This document shows positions 1 through 5,734 of a stretch of 5,734 bases of DNA, one piece after another. How positions within the stretch are numbered: the first letter of the stretch is position 1; each line of letters opens with the position of its first letter. The DNA lies in contig DNYS01000054.1 in the NCBI GenBank assembly GCA_003506735.1, positions 1-5,734 of the forward strand, given 5' to 3'. The notes under the pieces are model-generated. The model saw only the letters and a list, made by a program, of their open reading frames with translations, was not told the origin of the DNA and did not search any database. The translations under genes and the position numbers were made by a program. This DNA comes from Nitrospinota bacterium (GTDB lineage: Bacteria > UBA8248).

Positions 1-296
1 GTCAGGATCCGGGGAGCACACCAACCCGGCAGGGCCAACTGCGGCAGGTCGAGTGGAAGGGGCTGGTCTCCATCCAGGCCGGGGCCCTGGTGCAGGCCTG
101 CGAGATTCTCTTCTTTTGGTCTGCCGTCAAATCCGGGGATTTGACCCAGGTTATTCCGCTCAGCCGCCTTTCCCTTTTGCTGATAATCTTTTTCTCGTGG
201 CTATTTTTTCGAAAACAAGAGTCCGTGACCTGGCGGGTGGTGGCGGGCGGAATACTGGCCCTGGCGGGGGCGTTTGTCGTCGCGGGCGGAATGTAG
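1..296 (+). CDS. DMT/EamA-family membrane transporter, C-terminal part (5' end outside window)
   Basis: The reading frame is already open at the window's left edge (first full codon at position 3) and ends at TAG 294-296, leaving 97 visible residues. After a polar stretch (residues 1-19) come three hydrophobic segments at about 20-42, 47-69 and 77-95, which I read as the last membrane helices. The sequence VIPLSRLS, the short basic loop FFRKQESVTW and the final glycine/alanine-rich helix (GGILALAGAFVVAGG) match the second EamA repeat of drug/metabolite transporters, where a Pro-Leu-x-Arg-Leu helix precedes a loop and a last Gly/Ala-rich helix. The family normally has about 280-300 residues and ten helices in the inner membrane, so roughly two thirds are missing. 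Substrate cannot be told; the family exports or takes up amino acids, sugars and other small metabolites. Family assignment is fairly sure, and a link to the downstream enzymes is not shown. Confidence 0.82.
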   Translation, partial: QDPGSTPTRQGQLRQVEWKGLVSIQAGALVQACEILFFWSAVKSGDLTQVIPLSRLSLLLIIFFSWLFFRKQESVTWRVVAGGILALAGAFVVAGGM

Positions 297-306
297 GGGC
301 CGGATT

Positions 307-333
307 AAACCGAAGGGGCGCCGAATTCGGTTT
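307..333 (+). terminator. Hairpin after the transporter gene, possible weak terminator
   Basis: A perfect 8-bp inverted repeat, AAACCGAA at 307-314 and TTCGGTTT at 326-333, encloses an 11-nt loop (GGGGCGCCGAA). It lies 10 nt after the transporter stop codon and about 70 nt before the next start. The stem ends in A on the left arm and T on the right, as intrinsic terminators often do, but only three T residues follow and the next bases are GCG, so there is no real U-tract. It could be a weak terminator or an RNA-stabilising hairpin. The remaining gap (334-390) shows nothing I can name. Confidence 0.35.
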
Positions 334-390
334 GCGATCCGCTTTGCCGGCGAATGCGGGCCGCTGCCCAGGTCTTGCTGCCTATGTCTT

Positions 391-397
391 GAGGAGG
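391..397 (+). promoter_or_regulatory. Ribosome binding site that fixes the start of the CMD-like gene
   Basis: GAGGAGG at 391-397 lies five bases before ATG 403. It decides in favour of this ATG over an upstream in-frame start at 274, which would overlap the end of the transporter gene and add 43 arginine-rich residues with no family resemblance. Confidence 0.75.
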
Positions 398-402
398 CGA
401 AA

Positions 403-789
403 ATGGAGCCGGAAGCGAAAAAGTTAATCGAGCGGATAAAGGCCTCTCGCGGTTGGATTCTCCCGGAGCAGGAATTCATGGCCGAGCGGGATTATGAGTT
501 TTACCGCCGCCATAACGAGAAGTTTGATCACTTCATGAACCGGGACAATGCCCTTCCGCGAAAGGTTCTCGAACTGCTCTATATCGTCGCCCTGTGCGTG
601 CGCCTGCCCGCCGGAGAGACGCAAACCTATATCAAAAACCATATCCGCCAGGCCCTGGAGCACGGCGCGACGGAACAGGAGATTCTCGAGGCCATCGAGC
701 TGGTGATTTTTCCGGGCGGCTCGCCTTCCATGAACGCGGGCATCAAGGCGTTCATGGAGGTCCTCGAGGAGCGGGACGCCGCTGGTTGA
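403..789 (+). CDS. Carboxymuconolactone decarboxylase (CMD/AhpD-fold) family protein
   Basis: The predicted protein has 128 residues, the usual size for a single-domain CMD protein. The N-terminal helices include RGWILPEQEF (16-25). The core from about 52 (LPRKVLELLYIVALC) runs through the conserved helix with His80 in KNHIRQALEHGAT, then TEQEILEAIELV and the FPGGSPSMNAG turn (103-113), which is the classical CMD signature order. Family members are small all-helical oligomers that include 4-carboxymuconolactone decarboxylase and AhpD-type peroxidase partners. Here the AhpD CxxC pair is absent: the only cysteine in the core is Cys65, and the residues before His80 are ETQTYIKN. A thiol peroxidase role is therefore unlikely, leaving a decarboxylase-like or unknown role. 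A strong ribosome binding site precedes the start. The ThDP enzyme follows after 142 nt on the same strand, and co-occurrence with 2-oxo acid enzymes suggests an accessory catabolic role, but this is inference. Confidence 0.85.
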   Translation: MEPEAKKLIERIKASRGWILPEQEFMAERDYEFYRRHNEKFDHFMNRDNALPRKVLELLYIVALCVRLPAGETQTYIKNHIRQALEHGATEQEILEAIELVIFPGGSPSMNAGIKAFMEVLEERDAAG

Positions 790-931
790 TGGGCCGGTCC
801 GCAAAAAACCGATCTCGCCTCTAAAATTCGTTGCGCCGGTCGCCTGAATGGATCGCGGCGTGGCATGATGCGCGCCACACGGTCTCGTCAAAATAGATGG
901 AACAAACCCCTCATTTCCTGGAGGCAGGTAT

Positions 932-2589
932 ATGCTCGTCGCGGATGCGGTCGCCCAAATTCTGAAGACCGAGGGGGTGGAATACCTGAATTGTTATCCG
1001 TCCACCCCCCTGATCGAAGCCTCGGTCAAGGCGGGCATTCGCCCGATCATTTGCCGCCAGGAGCGGGTCGGGGTCGGTATCGCCGATGGGTTCGCCCGCG
1101 TCCGGAATGGCCGCTCCCCCTCGGTGTTCGCCATGCAGCACGGCCCCGGTGCGGAGAACGCTTATCCGGGGATTTCGACCGCATTTTCGGATTCGACCCC
1201 GATTCTGTTTATGCCGATGGGCCACCCCCGCCACCGGGACGGCGTATTTCCGCTGTTCAACTCCGTGCGCTCCTACGAATCGGTGACGAAGTTCGCTGAG
1301 CAGATCAATACGCCGGAGCGCGTGGGCGCGACCATGCGCCGGGCCTTTGCCGCGCTCAAAAACGGCCGGCCCGGGCCGGTGCTGGTAGAGATTCCGGGGG
1401 ATGTGGCGCGGAGCGAAATCGACGAAGACCTCCTAGCGGGATACGTGCCGGTCAAGGCGGTTCGGGCGCAGGGCGACCCGGAGGGCGTCGAGGCGGCCGC
1501 CCGGGCGCTGCTGGACGCGGAGCGGCCCATCCTCTTCGCCCCGGGGCCGGGGTGCTCTACGCCGAGGCGGCGGCGGAGCTCCAGGAGCTTGCAGAGATGC
1601 TCCAGGTGCCCGTGATGACCACGATGGAGGGCAAGAGCGCCATCTCGGAAAAGCGGCATCCGCTGGCTCTCGGGGTCGGATCGAACGTCATGGCCGGCCC
1701 GGCCTATCATTTTCTCAAGGACGCGGACCTGGTGTTCGCCGTTGGCTCCAGCCTGACCGATCACGGTCTGGTGACGCCGATTCCTCCGGGAAAAATTTTG
1801 ATTCATGCGACGAACGATCCGGTGGACCTGCATAAGACCTACGCGGTGGACCACCCGATCCTGGGGGATGCGAAGCTGGTATTGCGCCAATTTATCGACT
1901 GCTGCCGGGATCTGCTCGGGGGGAAGGCGCGCTCCGGACGGGAGGAGGTCGCGGGCCGGATCGCGGAGCTGCGTGAAGCCTGGTTCGCGGAGTGGATGCC
2001 CAAACTCACCTCCGGGGAGGTGCCGATCAACCCCTACCGGGTGGTCTGGGAGCTCATGCAAGCCGCCGATCCGGCCGAGGCCATCGTCACCCATGATTCG
2101 GGAAATCCCCGCTACGAGGTGATGCCCTTCTACCAGACGGACGGTCCGCGAACCTACCTCGGCTGGGGGAAATCCCACCAGCTCGGAACCGGCCTCGGCC
2201 TCGTGATGGGCGCCAAGCTGGCCGCGCCCGAAAAGTTTTGCGTGAATTTCATGGGCGATTCCGCCTTCGGGATGACCGGCATGGATTTCGAAACCGCCGT
2301 CCGGGCCAATCTTCCGATTTGCACGGTGGTCCTGAAAAACTCTTCGATGGCGGTGGAAACCCTGCACATGAAGGTTTCCCATTCCCAGTTCCGGACCCGG
2401 GATGTCGGGGGCGATTATGCCGATATTGCCCGTTCGCTCGGAGGCTGGTCGGAGCGGATCGAGGATCCGGCCGAAATCGGGGCTGCCTTCCTGCGGGCAA
2501 TCGAACAGAACCGGGAGGGGAAGGCGGCGCTGCTCGAATTTATCACCTGCGAGGAAATGGCATACTCCCATTTTGGGCCTTTCGGTTGA
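932..2589 (+). pseudogene. Acetolactate synthase-like thiamine diphosphate enzyme, split by a single-base frameshift
   Basis: The start is ATG 932, with GGAGG at 920-924. One frame runs 932-1615; from about 1552 homology continues in the next frame to TGA 2587-2589. Restoring one base gives 552 residues, the usual length for this family. The N-terminal pyrimidine-binding domain (about 1-165) has Glu44 in CRQERVG, the position of the glutamate that activates ThDP. The central domain (about 190-320) carries GVLYAEAAAELQELAE and DADLVFAVGSSLTD. The C-terminal pyrophosphate-binding domain (about 365-530) carries GDSAFGMTGMDFETA ending at VVLKNS, the ThDP/Mg site, with Asp443 and Asn470 as the expected metal ligands 27 residues apart. 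The motif is slightly unusual: GDS replaces GDG and Lys-Asn replaces Asn-Asn. The enzyme should be cytoplasmic and cleave or ligate a 2-oxo acid; the substrate is unknown, and ilvB identity is not supported. Both halves are well conserved beyond the break, so a sequencing error or very recent mutation is more likely than an old pseudogene. Confidence 0.85.
1541..1553 (+). other. Frameshift site in the ThDP enzyme gene
   Basis: The sequence CCGGGGCCGGGGT spans the point where family-like protein moves from the frame of 932 (ending ILFAPGPG) to the frame of 1552 (VLYAEAAAEL). Adding a single G to the second G run (1549-1552) gives ILFAPGPGVLYAEA with no other change. Without it the first frame continues as arginine/serine-rich nonsense (CSTPRRRRSS) and stops at TGA 1613-1615. 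G/C homopolymer pairs of this kind are common places for sequencing indels. Confidence 0.8.
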
Positions 2590-2604
2590 GATAAAATTTC
2601 CCCG

Positions 2605-2660
2605 GACGCGCGGCTTCGGCGGAGCTTCGTCCCGAATGACGCGCGGCGGGGGTCCCGAAT
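2605..2660. repeat. Imperfect tandem duplication between the ThDP gene and the dehydrogenase gene
   Basis: Two adjacent units share the same head and tail. GACGCGCGGC occurs at 2605-2614 and 2638-2647; GTCCCGAAT occurs at 2629-2637 and 2652-2660. Unit one is 33 nt (14-nt middle, 2615-2628) and unit two is 23 nt (GGGG middle, 2648-2651), and the second starts exactly where the first ends. The block fills about half of the 116-nt gap. No terminator-like U-tract or convincing promoter is visible in the gap. Function unknown; it may be replication slippage or a fragment of an interspersed intergenic repeat. Confidence 0.7.
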
Positions 2661-2690
2661 TTCTTGCATGTTTTCTTGTAAAGCAACGAA

Positions 2691-2696
2691 AGGAGA
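2691..2696 (+). promoter_or_regulatory. Ribosome binding site of the dehydrogenase gene
   Basis: AGGAGA at 2691-2696 sits nine bases before ATG 2706 and supports that start, the first Met of a protein whose N-terminus (KGIVWVGTPF) already looks like the first strand of the substrate-binding domain. Confidence 0.6.
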
Positions 2697-2705
2697 AGTT
2701 GCCTC

Positions 2706-3713
2706 ATGGCGAAAGGCATTGTCTGGGTGGGTACCCCGTTTATCCTAAATTTCGAGAACCCGATGGAATTTTTTCAGCCCCTGGTGGACGAGGGCCTGGA
2801 GGTCCGCCTGGACGAATGCCGGGGGCAAATGCCCGAGGAGGACGTGATCAAGTGCCTCCCCGATGTGACCGCCGTCATCGCCGGGGCCGAGCCCTATACC
2901 GCGCGGGTGATCGAAAACGCCCCCCATGTTCAGATCATCGCCCGCGCCGGGGTGGGCTATAACAACGTCGAGATTCCCGCCGCGACAGCGAGAGGCATCG
3001 TGGTGACGAACGCCGCCGGGCAAAATTCCGCCTCGGTGGCCGAGCACCTTTTCGGGCACATGATCGGCATCTGCCGGCGGATCGGTTGGCTGGACCGGGG
3101 CATCCGGCGCGGCCTCTGGCGGGAGATTCAGCCCGCCCTCCGCCCGCTCAACGGAATGACGCTCGGGATTCTCGGCTTTGGCAACATCGGCAAGGCGGTG
3201 GCGAAGCGGGCCGCCGCTTTCGAGATGGAGGTGATCGCCAACGACATCGTGGAGGACAAGGAAACGGCGGCCAGGCTCGGTGTGCGCTTCGTGTCTTTAG
3301 AGGAGCTGGCCCGCCGGTCCGACTATCTGACCTGCCACGTTCCCCTCACGCCCGAGACCACCCGGATTATCGATCGCGGCTTCCTGGAATCGATGAAGCC
3401 GGACGCATATTTGTTCAACATCTCCCGTGGGCCGGTGCTGGATCTGGACGCCTTGGCCGAGGCGCTTCGGGACGGAACCATATGCGGGGCCGGGGTGGAC
3501 GTGTATCCCGAGGAGCCGCCCGACTTCAGCCATCCGATCTTTTCGCTGGAAAATGTGGTGCTCACCCCCCATCTGGGCGGGCGGGGAGAGGATGCCATCC
3601 GCAACACCCTGGGTCATTCGACGAAATGTATTCTGGATTTCTTCCAGGGCCGCCGGCCCGAAACCGTGATCAACCCCGAGGTGTACGAGGTGCTTGACGG
3701 CCAACAGGAATGA
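2706..3713 (+). CDS. D-2-hydroxyacid dehydrogenase, phosphoglycerate dehydrogenase-like, NAD(P)-dependent
   Basis: The protein of 335 residues matches the length of single-unit D-2-hydroxyacid dehydrogenases; it lacks the C-terminal ACT regulatory domain of long SerA enzymes. The substrate-binding region shows ARAGVGYNNVEIPAATARGI and NSASVAEHLFGHM. The Rossmann fold carries G157-F-G159-N-I-G162, with Asp180 after the second strand (VIANDI), favouring NAD over NADP. All three catalytic residues are in place: Arg241 in NISRGPVLD, Glu270 in VYPEEPP and His289 in LTPHLGG. The family reversibly converts D-2-hydroxy acids to 2-oxo acids in the cytoplasm. Without an ACT domain and outside a serine gene cluster, serine synthesis is possible but not favoured; glyoxylate/hydroxypyruvate or a larger hydroxy acid is equally likely. 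Placement after the ThDP enzyme suggests that a shared 2-oxo acid intermediate links them, which is inference. Confidence 0.93.
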   Translation: MAKGIVWVGTPFILNFENPMEFFQPLVDEGLEVRLDECRGQMPEEDVIKCLPDVTAVIAGAEPYTARVIENAPHVQIIARAGVGYNNVEIPAATARGIVVTNAAGQNSASVAEHLFGHMIGICRRIGWLDRGIRRGLWREIQPALRPLNGMTLGILGFGNIGKAVAKRAAAFEMEVIANDIVEDKETAARLGVRFVSLEELARRSDYLTCHVPLTPETTRIIDRGFLESMKPDAYLFNISRGPVLDLDALAEALRDGTICGAGVDVYPEEPPDFSHPIFSLENVVLTPHLGGRGEDAIRNTLGHSTKCILDFFQGRRPETVINPEVYEVLDGQQE

Positions 3714-3745
3714 TTGGGGGGCCTGAGCGCCCGGCGGGCCGCGGC

Positions 3746-3815
3746 AAGGGTTCTGAGGGCGGCGCCGTTAGCGGTCCGTGCGTAAGGGTTTTATGAGAGC
3801 GGCCCCCGTTAGCGG
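3746..3815. repeat. Imperfect direct repeat in the convergent gap, overlapping the crotonase stop codon
   Basis: Copy one at 3746-3774 (29 nt) and copy two at 3784-3815 (32 nt) both read AAGGGTT, a short variable part, then (A/G)GCGGC and finally CCGTTAGCGG. The last 10 bases are identical (3765-3774 and 3806-3815). Copy two contains the TAA stop of the minus-strand crotonase gene (3809-3811), so copy one looks like a partial duplication of that gene's 3' end and trailer. The convergent gap of 95 nt (3714-3808) otherwise holds only a GC-rich stretch (GCCCG/CGGGC at 3729-3739) with a loop too short to form a sound terminator. Confidence 0.65.
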
Positions 3816-4615
3816 CCGATGAATTTCGGCTCCCGCTTTTCCATGAAGGCCGTTCGGCCTTCGGTGTAATCCTGGCTGTCGAAGCAGGTTTTCGCGAACT
3901 CCGCGATTCCGTCCAGATCGCGGTCGGAGGGGTCTTTCAGAATTTCGCCGATCGTCCGCTTGGATGCCTTGACCGACAGCGGGGCGTTCGAGGCGATTTT
4001 GGCCGCCACCTCGCACACGGCATCCTCCAGCTCACCGGCGGGCACCACGCGGTTGACGAGCCCAATATGCAAGGCCTCGGCGGCGGACAAGCGCCGGGCG
4101 GAGAAGAGGATTTCCTTGGCATGGGAGGGCCCGACCAGATCTACCAGCAGCTTCAGGCTCTCGTAGCCGTAGGCGATTCCGAGCCGGGCGGCGGGAATCC
4201 CGAGCTGGGCGTTTTCCGATGCGATGCGGATGTCCGCGTTCAGAGCGATGCCCAACCCGCCGCCCAGGCAAAAACCCTGAATCATGGCGATGAGCGGTTT
4301 GTCGAGACCGGCGAGTTTTTCCCTCGCGCTGGCCGAGACGGCGGAGTAGCGTTCGGCCTGCCCAGCGTCGCTGCGGTTTTCTTCGAACTGCGAGATGTCG
4401 GCGCCGGACACAAAAGCCTTGTCCCCCGCGCCTTTCATGACCACCACCCGGACCGAGTCGTCTTCCTGAAATGAATCGAGGATGGCGGCGATGGCTTCCC
4501 ACATTTCGAGGGACAGCGCGTTCCGCCGCTTGGGATTGTTGAAAATCATCCAGCCGATCCCGTCCCGGACCTCGGCCTGCATTTTATCCGTATTCAACTC
4601 GATCGCTTCGTTCAT
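3809..4615 (-). CDS. Crotonase-superfamily protein (enoyl-CoA hydratase/isomerase-like) with non-canonical active site
   Basis: The 268-residue protein has the full crotonase fold: NNPKRRNALS (26-35), FVSGADISQF (68-77) and FCLGGGLGIALNADIRIAS (115-133), then the C-terminal helices from LSAAEALHIGLVNRVVP onward. The oxyanion hole is intact (Ala72 and Gly119 by alignment to rat mitochondrial hydratase). Both catalytic glutamates of that hydratase are missing: Gly122 stands at the Glu144 position and Ala142 at Glu164. Tyr149 in LGIAYG aligns by eye with the Tyr of E. coli methylmalonyl-CoA decarboxylase (LGVPYN). Simple hydration is therefore doubtful; decarboxylation, isomerisation or another acyl-CoA reaction is possible. 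The substrate should be an acyl-CoA in the cytoplasm. The start at 4615 has AAGGAG on the minus strand (4626-4631), ten bases away. It lies 30 nt downstream of the CoA-transferase gene, very probably in one operon. Family sure, reaction unsure. Confidence 0.93.
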   Translation of the reverse strand: MNEAIELNTDKMQAEVRDGIGWMIFNNPKRRNALSLEMWEAIAAILDSFQEDDSVRVVVMKGAGDKAFVSGADISQFEENRSDAGQAERYSAVSASAREKLAGLDKPLIAMIQGFCLGGGLGIALNADIRIASENAQLGIPAARLGIAYGYESLKLLVDLVGPSHAKEILFSARRLSAAEALHIGLVNRVVPAGELEDAVCEVAAKIASNAPLSVKASKRTIGEILKDPSDRDLDGIAEFAKTCFDSQDYTEGRTAFMEKREPKFIGR

Positions 4616-4625
4616 GATGGGGGGT

Positions 4626-4631
4626 CTCCTT
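4626..4631 (-). promoter_or_regulatory. Ribosome binding site of the crotonase gene
   Basis: On the minus strand AAGGAG lies ten bases before ATG 4615-4613, inside the 30-nt gap after the CoA-transferase stop. It favours this start over the in-frame Met at residue 12. Confidence 0.6.
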
Positions 4632-4645
4632 GCTCCCGGATGGGG

Positions 4646-5734
4646 TCAGATGATTTCTTTATCGCGCAGCATTTGAATATCCCGGCCGCTGTATCCAAGG
4701 CCGGTCAGAATTTCATCGGTATGCTCGCCCAGATCGGGGGTGGCGTTTCTCATCCTCTGGGGGGTCCGGGACATTTTAATCGCCTGGCCGACCACCTTCA
4801 CCTTGCCGACGACGGGATGGACGACCTGGGGGTCCATATTCAGTCCTCGCACCTGCGGGTCCGAGAAAGTCTGATCGACGGTGTATATCGGTCCGGAGGG
4901 GATGCCCGCCTCGTTCAGGAGGCCGATCCATTCGGCGCTTTTTTTCTTGCGGGTGAATCGGTTGATCTCCTCGTTCAGCGCGTCCCGGTTTTTCAGGCGA
5001 TCCTGCGGCTCGGCATAGTCGGGATTCTCGGCAAGCTCCGGCGCGCCGAGGGCCTTCACAAGGCGCTGCCAGAGGCGCTGGGGCCCGGACTGGATGTTGA
5101 TCTGACCGTCCTCGGTGTCAAAAACCCCGGTCGGAATAAACGTCGGATGGTTGTTTCCCGCCTGGGCGGGAACCTCGCCTTTAATGAGGTAGCGGACGGC
5201 CTGAATATCCATCATCTGAATCATCGCCTCCAGGAGGGAGGTGTGGACCCACTGCCCCTCCCCGGAGGTTTCGCGCTCCAAGAGGGCGATGAGAATTCCC
5301 TGGGCGAGAATCATGCCGGCCGAAAGATCCGCAACCGGGATGCCCGCGCGCATGGGACCCTCTCCGGGTTTTCCGGTCACCGACATCAAGCCGCTTAGCC
5401 CCTGGGCGATCTGATCCAGGCCAGGTCTTTCAGAATAGGGGCCCGTCTGCCCGAAACCGGAGATGCTTCCGTACACGATCCGGGGGTTCACCTTCCGGAC
5501 GGTCTCGTAATCGACGCCAAGCCGGTACTTGACCTGGGGCCGGTAGTTTTCGACGACAACGTCCGCGTCCTTGACCATGCGGAGGAATATCTTCCGGGCC
5601 TCGGGGGTTTTCAGGTTGAGGGAGAGGCTGCGTTTGTTCCGGTGAAGGTTTTGAGCCTCATAGCCGTGACGGTCGGCGTTCATTCCATCGATGCTCAGCG
5701 AGGGGGGCGATTCGATCTTGATGACATCGGCGCC
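4646..5734 (-). CDS. CaiB/BaiF-type (class III) CoA-transferase, N-terminus outside window
   Basis: The frame is open from the right edge to TGA at 4648-4646, giving 362 visible residues. The visible start GADVIKIESP is the conserved motif that family members carry some 30-40 residues from their N-terminus, so only a short piece is missing; the Met at 5683 is internal and not the real start. Next come HRNKRSLSLNLKTPE, VENYRPQVKYRLGVDYETV, NPRIVYGSISGFGQTGPY and RPGLDQIAQGLSGLMSVTG, all in the family order. The catalytic aspartate, which forms the acyl anhydride and CoA thioester, is the Asp in IPVADLSAGM (codon 5329-5327). The C-terminus GYSGRDIQMLRDKEII is also typical. Such enzymes move CoA between carboxylic acids in the cytoplasm, as in oxalate, carnitine, bile-acid or aromatic acid catabolism. 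The crotonase gene follows 30 nt downstream, so the acyl-CoA formed may be its substrate. The particular acid cannot be deduced. Confidence 0.93.
   Translation of the reverse strand, partial: GADVIKIESPPSLSIDGMNADRHGYEAQNLHRNKRSLSLNLKTPEARKIFLRMVKDADVVVENYRPQVKYRLGVDYETVRKVNPRIVYGSISGFGQTGPYSERPGLDQIAQGLSGLMSVTGKPGEGPMRAGIPVADLSAGMILAQGILIALLERETSGEGQWVHTSLLEAMIQMMDIQAVRYLIKGEVPAQAGNNHPTFIPTGVFDTEDGQINIQSGPQRLWQRLVKALGAPELAENPDYAEPQDRLKNRDALNEEINRFTRKKKSAEWIGLLNEAGIPSGPIYTVDQTFSDPQVRGLNMDPQVVHPVVGKVKVVGQAIKMSRTPQRMRNATPDLGEHTDEILTGLGYSGRDIQMLRDKEII

Noticed and set aside
790..931. Possible ThDP riboswitch or promoter in the leader of the ThDP enzyme gene
   Set aside because: I looked for the conserved CTGAGA and ACCCTTTGAACCTGAT-type elements of the ThDP riboswitch and did not find them. 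Only a short stem (GTGGC 860-864 with GCCAC 874-878) is present, and no convincing -35/-10 pair at proper spacing.
1273..2571. A 432-codon open frame on the minus strand opposite the ThDP enzyme gene
   Set aside because: It is proline/arginine/glycine/histidine-rich with no domain-like pattern, and the plus strand has clear ThDP motifs in the same interval. Long antisense frames are expected in GC-rich coding DNA.
932..2589. Naming the ThDP enzyme oxalyl-CoA decarboxylase because a CaiB-type CoA-transferase is nearby
   Set aside because: The formyl-CoA transferase/oxalyl-CoA decarboxylase pair is tempting, but the N-terminal sequence does not resemble oxalyl-CoA decarboxylase as I know it, and the two genes are on opposite strands.
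2706..3713. Naming the dehydrogenase serA
   Set aside because: Catalytic and nucleotide-binding motifs fit the whole D-2-hydroxyacid dehydrogenase family; there is no ACT domain and no serine pathway neighbour to justify the symbol.
3729..3739. GCCCG/CGGGC inverted repeat as a terminator for the dehydrogenase gene
   Set aside because: The arms leave a one-base loop (or a four-pair stem with a three-base loop), and no U-tract follows on either strand.
4640..5398. A 252-codon open frame on the plus strand opposite the CoA-transferase
   Set aside because: The opposite strand carries unmistakable CaiB/BaiF motifs through the whole interval, so this frame is a shadow.

Overview
This GC-rich window (about 60% by eye) comes from a bacterial chromosome. 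It is densely packed, with Shine-Dalgarno sites of the AGGAGG type and only short gaps between genes. Nothing marks it as a phage, plasmid or insertion sequence, and there is no RNA gene or CRISPR array. The gene mix is typical of metabolically versatile, acyl-CoA- and oxo-acid-degrading bacteria from soil or sea, for example Deltaproteobacteria-like, Rokubacteria-like or Tectomicrobia-like genomes. That taxonomic guess is weak and comes from general knowledge, not from a search.

Layout. The plus strand carries, in order: the 3' end of a DMT/EamA-type membrane transporter (to 296); a small carboxymuconolactone decarboxylase-like protein without the CxxC redox pair (403-789); an acetolactate synthase-like thiamine diphosphate (ThDP) enzyme broken by a one-base frameshift in a G/C run near 1541-1553 (932-2589); and a D-2-hydroxyacid dehydrogenase of the phosphoglycerate dehydrogenase type (2706-3713). 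The minus strand, converging on these, carries a class III (CaiB/BaiF) CoA-transferase that runs off the right edge (4646-5734), followed 30 nt downstream by a crotonase-family protein (3809-4615). All gaps between genes are shorter than 150 bases.

How the genes may work together. The three soluble plus-strand enzymes would suit a pathway handling 2-oxo acids and 2-hydroxy acids: ThDP-dependent cleavage or ligation of a 2-oxo acid, NAD(P)-linked reduction or oxidation of a 2-hydroxy acid, and a CMD-fold accessory enzyme. The minus-strand pair looks like a two-gene operon that moves CoA onto a carboxylic acid and then processes the acyl-CoA. Substrates cannot be read from the sequence, and joining the two strands into one pathway is inference.

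Points of most interest: the crotonase lacks both glutamates of classical enoyl-CoA hydratase and has a tyrosine where methylmalonyl-CoA decarboxylase has its key Tyr; the ThDP gene is frameshifted; and two intergenic regions hold imperfect tandem duplications, one of which overlaps the crotonase stop codon. I see no clearly new defence or mobile system here.
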